Shown piece after piece: positions 59,286-64,000 of a DNA stretch of 64,000 bases. Source of the DNA: Mugil cephalus (Eukaryota; Chordata; Actinopteri; Mugiliformes; Mugilidae); the NCBI RefSeq assembly GCF_022458985.1, contig NC_061771.1, positions 33,292,117 through 33,356,116 of the forward strand, in the 5' to 3' direction. Under the pieces are notes generated by a model. That model was not told the origin of the DNA, did no database searches, and worked only from the letters and a program-made list of their open reading frames with translations. Position 1 is the stretch's first letter. Each line of letters opens with the position of its first letter. A program made the translations under genes and the position numbers.

Positions 59286-62200
59286 CTAGTCCAGGGGGCT
59301 CTGGAAGATGAGTCTGGTGTAGCCGGTGTCTCCGCTCAGCGTCCGGATGCAGAAGGGGCAGGCTGGGTGGAAGGCCTGCGTCCCGTGGGGGAGGGCGACC
59401 TGGGACCAGTACAGCGCCGTCTTCTCCGAACACACGTGTCCACAGGGGACGAAGGCGTGGGTGGGGGGCTGGGCGTCCACGTAGAGCCCCGCCTCGCAGC
59501 CCAGCCACAGCGGCACGTAGGGCCCCCTGGCCCGGCACATGGGGCACTCCCTGCCCTGGGCGGCAGCGGCCCCCGCCTCGGAGTGGCGGCGCCCCCCCCA
59601 GCCGTGGTAGCCGTGCACGTGGCCACAGCGCAGGTAGGCCCAGGGCTGCTTCTCGTCCAGGACGCCCTTGCGGCGCAGGCTGGGGAAGGCCAGCGTGTTG
59701 AAGCCCACGGGGCACTGGGGGCGCCCGGCGTTCAGCTCCTGGCGCAGCGCCTCCAGGTGCTTGAGGGTGGGGGCCAGGGCCAGACCCTCGGCCGTCCTCC
59801 ACAGCAGCGTGGCGCCACACAGGTCGATGAGCGAGCCGTCCCTCAGCTCATTGCACTCAGAGCTCACCTGGAGGGACGAGGAATAATTATGATATTATCA
59901 TGTATCATGATGATTCCTCTGGGGGGGGCGCGTACAGTGATCGTGAACCCACCATCCTCCCCCTCTGCTGAGAGGATCTGGTCTCCCTCAGCGTGAACAC
60001 GTTGCCACAGACTGAGATTTCCCTCCAGTGTCCGGACTTGGAGTCCTGGCTGAAGCCGTGTCGAGGATGCATCACCAGGACGCCGTTGGTGGTCAGCGCG
60101 TCCATCTGACCGTCCACCGTCCTCCACTTGGCCGCCTTCTCCTGTGAGGAGGAGGTGAGAGGAAACGTTTTTTTAGCATCTCTGCTCCGCTGTGGTCGTG
60201 TCCCACGTGTCTGTCCTACCCCGAGGAAGATGTTCTTGGAGGAGTCGAAGCCCGCGGCGTAGATGCGCGCCGCGTACGGGGGGTTCCTCTGGCAGATGAT
60301 GCGACAGGCGAAGCGTGAGATGGTACTCTGGACGGCCTGACCGTCCGCCTGGCCCTGGCCCCCCGGCACCGTGTCCGTCACCACCAGGTCTATGGGGTTC
60401 TCTGTGGAGCGGCCGACCTGTGGAAAACAGCTGCTTAGATCTGCCCCGTCACACCGGGGGAACCCGGGAGGTTTGTGGTTGATCTGCAGGGGGAACGCAC
60501 CTGGAACATGTCTGTGCTGCTGTCGTGGGTGTACTCCACCACCACCGTCTGAGCCCGGGACAGAGTGTAAGAGATGCTGTGCTGGTCCTTGTTGCTGACG
60601 GCCTGGAACACAGAATCACACGGCTTCTATTCCTGCTTTCTATCAAATCAGAAAGAGACGCCAGAGCCTGGGACCCTCTGGATTCTAGCGTCTGGGGACA
60701 GAACCAACGCTCCAAACCCACATTAAGAAGCAGGTTTTTAGTTTTAAACACTGCGCTTTAGATCAGTGTCATATAACGAACCATAATAGATGAATAAATA
60801 CAGAGAATGTATTCCCACTCTAATATAATAACACTCCACGGCTCCACCTACAGGGCAGCAGACAGATTTACCCTGCAGACTGTGACAGTGGATAAAATGG
60901 TTTGATTCTTTCCTTCCTGCATCATTCCTCTTAATATTCAACACCCTCACTATTTAATGGATGCACTGTTGAAAAAAGCCATCTGTGTCATTCATGTAGT
61001 CCACAGCACTTCCTGTATGTATGTCTTCTTATTCCACTCTAAAGGAGATCCAGGTCCAGAGACCGGCTCTGGGAGGATCTGGGTCATGAGCCATCAGGGT
61101 GACGTCTCAGGGTTAAGGAGCCTTGACAGTAGAACAAACCAGAGCTGCCAACAGGCCTGAAGGGCCTGGACCAGTTCTACCAGTTGTACCTGTTGAGCCC
61201 TCACCTTGGCAGCCTGGGGTGTGCAGGATGTGTGCACCGTGCTCGGTTTCACTCCATTGGCTTTAGTCCTGCGACACAGAGCGAAGCAGCTCCTCCTCCG
61301 GCCCTTGTCCCCGCTGGGCAGAGATCCGTTACACCTGGACACCGAGCAGAGGACGAGCAGCTTAGAAGACACCCACCTCATGTCTCATATAAGAACAGCA
61401 GCACTGACTTATATAAAATATATCCAACAACAAGAGGAGGAGGCAGCAGCGCTCCCAACGAGTCCAGAGAAGAAGAAGAAGAATATATCGTCCAGTACAA
61501 TGAGGTTTTATTTGTGTGAGTCACAGTTTGTTTAGTGTGTTGAGCAGCACATATGTGGGTGGTGTCTTTATGAACCAGAGAGAAGAAGGTGTGGAGGAAA
61601 GACCGAGAGACGCCTTTTTAATTCATAGAAATCAAACCTTCCATTCTGACCTCCACCTCGTACTGTGGCCCACAGGCTAAACCTGTACGGTAGTAAAAAC
61701 AAACACAGCTGATCTAAATCTCAACACTCATTCAAGCCTGAATCTGAACAGAAACCACATGAATCAGGTCAAACAGAGTGGACTGTTCAGACCACAGACC
61801 TGTGTGTCTCCAGACATTTTAATTCCAGGTCACAACATGAGAGGTTTTAATTCAGAACTGAACCCCTTTACCTGGACTAGAGCTCCGGTCTAACACGTGG
61901 TTGGTGTTAGACTGGAAGCAGGAAGCTTTGCAGGAGAGATAAATCTGATCTGGTCCAGACTTATGTGCTCTACACCACCAGGACCAGGACCAGGACCAGA
62001 TCCATCACTGTGGTCCCGAGAGGATCTAGGAACTCTGATTAAAGGTCCAGGTTATCGTCACTGGAGAACTTCCTACTGTGCACCTCCTTTCTAAGAAAAC
62101 CCAGACCAGGCCAGACCAGGCCTGCTTCCACTCACACATTTAACACAGAACAACTTTTATTTTACTCCCTGAACACGTTTAAAGCACAAAAACTGATAAA

Positions 62201-62997
62201 GTTTGAAGTTCTCAACCGGCGCTGAGTGTGATGGCTGCAGTTTATCCTCATATGTAGAACATTAGATGATCCTGACGACAATAAAACCACCAGGATGTTA
62301 GAAGAAGACGTCCTCACAGGACTCTGTTCTAAATGTTATCGTAGGTTTTTCATCATTCTCCTGAGTTAAATCCAGATAAATCTTTCATATCTGGTTCCTG
62401 GTTCCTGGTCTCATATCTGGTTCCTGGTCCTTAAACTAATGTAAACATGTATTTGTCACATTAGAACATCATCAACATCATCACATTAGAAACATTAGGA
62501 CACTTGTTCTTCTTCATGGTTCCTGATAAACCAGATCAGAGGGGGGACCTTGTAGACCACATTAGACCCTGATTAGACCTGAGGATGTTTCCTTGATCTT
62601 CTCTGATTGGCTCAATGAAAACCACATGACGATAAACCTCAGTGATAGATGAAGTTACCACATCTGGTTCCTGTTTTCTCTCGTCTGTCGTCAAAGACTC
62701 TCTAGATGCTAAAGGCTAATTATGGGAACAAAGCTCAGGTCGTGAGAAGTTTGATTCTGCACATATAAACTCAGACTTTCAGTATTAATCAACAACTCAA
62801 CAAAAAAAACAAAACCACTGTTTGTTAAGAGCGTGAGTTGAGTGTGAGGAGCCCTAATGAATCTGTTAAACGCCTCCTCCTCTGCTGTGGCCCCGGTGTA
62901 AACCTCCTTACCCCAGCACGATGAGCTCCCCATACTTGACGGGTCCTTTGGTGGAGGCAGGGGAGGGGGAGATGTTCTCCTGGCCCACAGAAAACAT
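59286..62997 (-). CDS. peli1: peli1, Pellino-type E3 ubiquitin ligase, 6 coding exons
   Basis: Pellino proteins bind phosphorylated IRAK kinases through an FHA domain and build ubiquitin chains with a C-terminal RING-like domain in Toll/IL-1 receptor signalling. Coding exons in transcript order: 62997-62912, 61334-61205, 60602-60501, 60417-60220, 60141-59953, 59867-59286; phases agree and give 428 aa (human PELI1 418). Landmarks: GPVKYGELIVLG, KANGVKPSTVH, QHSISYTLSRAQTVVVEYTH, STISRFACRI, AAGFDSSKNIFLG, GQMDALTTNGVLVMHPR. The RING-like cysteines and histidines lie in CPVG (287), CGHVHGYH (316), CPMC (343), CGHVC (377) and CPFC (405). The closest match is PELI1 rather than PELI2. The last exon is strongly GC-rich and has a small Ala-rich insertion (GGRRHSEAGAAAAQG) before CPMC. 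The donor at 59953 was set as ATG|gtgggt to keep phase. Confidence 0.96.
61335..62911 (-). other. peli1: peli1 first coding intron, no separate gene
   Basis: Unremarkable intron. A GACCAGGACCAGGACCAG short repeat lies near 61.98 kb. No gene recognised. Confidence 0.6.
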
Positions 62998-63524
62998 CTG
63001 TGCTGCCTTCAGGGGGAAGAAGCTTCGGGAAGTTTAAGGCGTGTGAAGTGGTTCCTGTCGGTGTCACAGCTCCTCCATCAAGACAAGGAGCTGTGGACAC
63101 AAACATCAGACATGAGCAACACATGTTTAACTTATCGCCCACACACAGCAGCATTCATCCCTAACACAGACCCACACTGGCTGTGCACCAGCGTCACACA
63201 ATGTGTGCATTGACTCCGGGACACTGAGTGGGGTTGTTAGGTAGTGACGTTGGTCTGTGTTATTAGACAAGCTGAACATTCATTAGAACCCAGCTGTGAT
63301 GTCAGCGAGGCCCGAGAGGACACGTCCCCACCGTCACACATCTGACAGGCAGGTCTCCATGTCCCCATGTCTCCATGTCCCCATGTCTCCACGTCCCCAT
63401 GTTGACTCTAAACACTGACCAGCAGCAACGCGGCGTAAACAAGGTTTCCAGGTATGAATGAGACCGGACACAGAGACGCTGTCAACACAACCGGCACAAG
63501 GGCCAGAGACGCTCAGGAGGCGGA

Positions 63525-63650
63525 GCATCATGTGGTCTGGTCCCTGGTCACATGACCGTACCAACATGGCCGCCTCCACGAAGACAGGTGAGGAGTCCAA
63601 TGGGTTGTTGGTTCATCTAGTGTGTGGAAATCCTCCAGTAAAGATGGAGC
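63525..63650 (+). repeat. Dispersed repeat, copy 2 (partner near 3.3 kb)
   Basis: Shares GCATCATGTGG, CACATGACCGTACCAACATGG and GAAGACAGGTGAGGAGTCCAA with the copy at 3314-3420, same orientation. Family not recognised. Confidence 0.7.
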
Positions 63651-63658
63651 CAATTCTA

Positions 63659-63711
63659 CTCCCCCCCCCCCCCCCCCCCCCCCCCATCCACCCCCCCCCC
63701 CCCCCCCCCAT
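63659..63711. repeat. Interrupted poly-C tract
   Basis: Two long C-runs broken by ATCCA. Assembly length here is unreliable. Confidence 0.9.
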
Positions 63712-63825
63712 CCATAATGAAGAGCCTGAACACGTCCAGTGAACTTCAGGGGGACACAGACCCATTCACAGCCTGTATCTAGGAGAACCACAAGTGACTT
63801 CACTCCTCTACAACAACCACTCTTT

Positions 63826-63928
63826 TGTCCCCCCCCCCACGTTAGCCTCAGATGAACACACAGATGTGTGGACACCCCCCCCACGTTAGCCTCAGATGAA
63901 CACACAGATGTGTGGACACCCCCCCCCC
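63826..63928. repeat. 45-bp tandem duplication flanked by C-runs
   Basis: ACGTTAGCCTCAGATGAACA and CACAGATGTGTGGACAC occur twice in tandem, each copy preceded by a C-run. Confidence 0.9.
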
Positions 63929-64000
63929 TCACAGCCCAGTCAGCTGGGATCTGATCATATGGGAGAAGAGTCTGGGTACGAGCTGAAACACGCCTGTAAC

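Larger units (their letters stand above)
62998..64000 (-). other. peli1: peli1 5'UTR start and upstream intron or flank
   Basis: An acceptor-like ccccctgaag precedes 63006, suggesting the start-codon exon has 9 non-coding bases and that a further 5' exon lies beyond. The rest holds a dispersed repeat, poly-C tracts and a 45-bp duplication, and no gene. Confidence 0.5.

Noticed and set aside
59367-59996. 209-codon plus-strand frame opposite peli1 (and the minus-strand 59167-59820 frame)
   Set aside because: Mirror of the GC-rich peli1 last exon; the minus frame starting VSSECNELRDGSLIDL encodes the RING-like domain.

Overview
The window is nuclear DNA from a ray-finned fish, probably a percomorph-type teleost. 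Five vertebrate genes with GT-AG introns are present, the proteins are close to full human length, and the order otx1 - mdh1 - ugp2 - vps54 - peli1 matches human chromosome 2p15. The teleost assignment rests on compact introns, abundant (AC)n and (CTC)n microsatellites, internally deleted Tc1/mariner copies and a LINE fragment of fish type. The species cannot be named from the sequence. Paralogue suffixes (a/b) from the teleost genome duplication are also left undecided.

Layout. 1-1.6 kb: terminal exon and 3'UTR of otx1 (+). 1.6-22.3 kb: about 21 kb without a recognisable protein gene, holding minisatellites, microsatellites, a LINE fragment, common teleost repeats and non-repetitive stretches that could be conserved regulatory DNA of otx1. 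WDPCP, which lies here in mammals, was not found. 22.5-28.9 kb: complete mdh1 (+, 9 coding exons, 333 aa). Its stop is followed in frame by a 21-codon extension ending in the peroxisomal signal SRL. 29-33.4 kb: CpG/CRE-like repeats, arrays and a possible non-coding first exon of ugp2. 33.5-41 kb: ugp2 (+, 10 coding exons, 504 aa). 43-57.9 kb: vps54 (-, 22 coding exons plus a likely non-coding first exon, 980 aa), tail-to-tail with ugp2. 58.4-63 kb: peli1 (-, 6 coding exons, 428 aa), with its 5'UTR running off the right side.

The genes are functionally unrelated: a homeodomain factor of anterior brain, cytosolic malate dehydrogenase, UDP-glucose pyrophosphorylase, a GARP tethering subunit and an E3 ubiquitin ligase. 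Their linkage is a conserved synteny block, and housekeeping genes next to otx1 are what a regulatory block around a developmental gene would look like. No operon, CRISPR array, phage or prokaryotic system is present. The long open frames in the tandem arrays are repeat artefacts.

The most distinctive local features are the mdh1 readthrough extension, a decayed duplicate of vps54 exon 11 that adjoins a 32-bp array, a Tc1/mariner remnant that nearly fills the last vps54 intron, and several intronic or intergenic arrays with strict periodicity or internal palindromes. All exon boundaries were placed by hand from splice signals, reading phase and remembered family sequences. No alignment was run.
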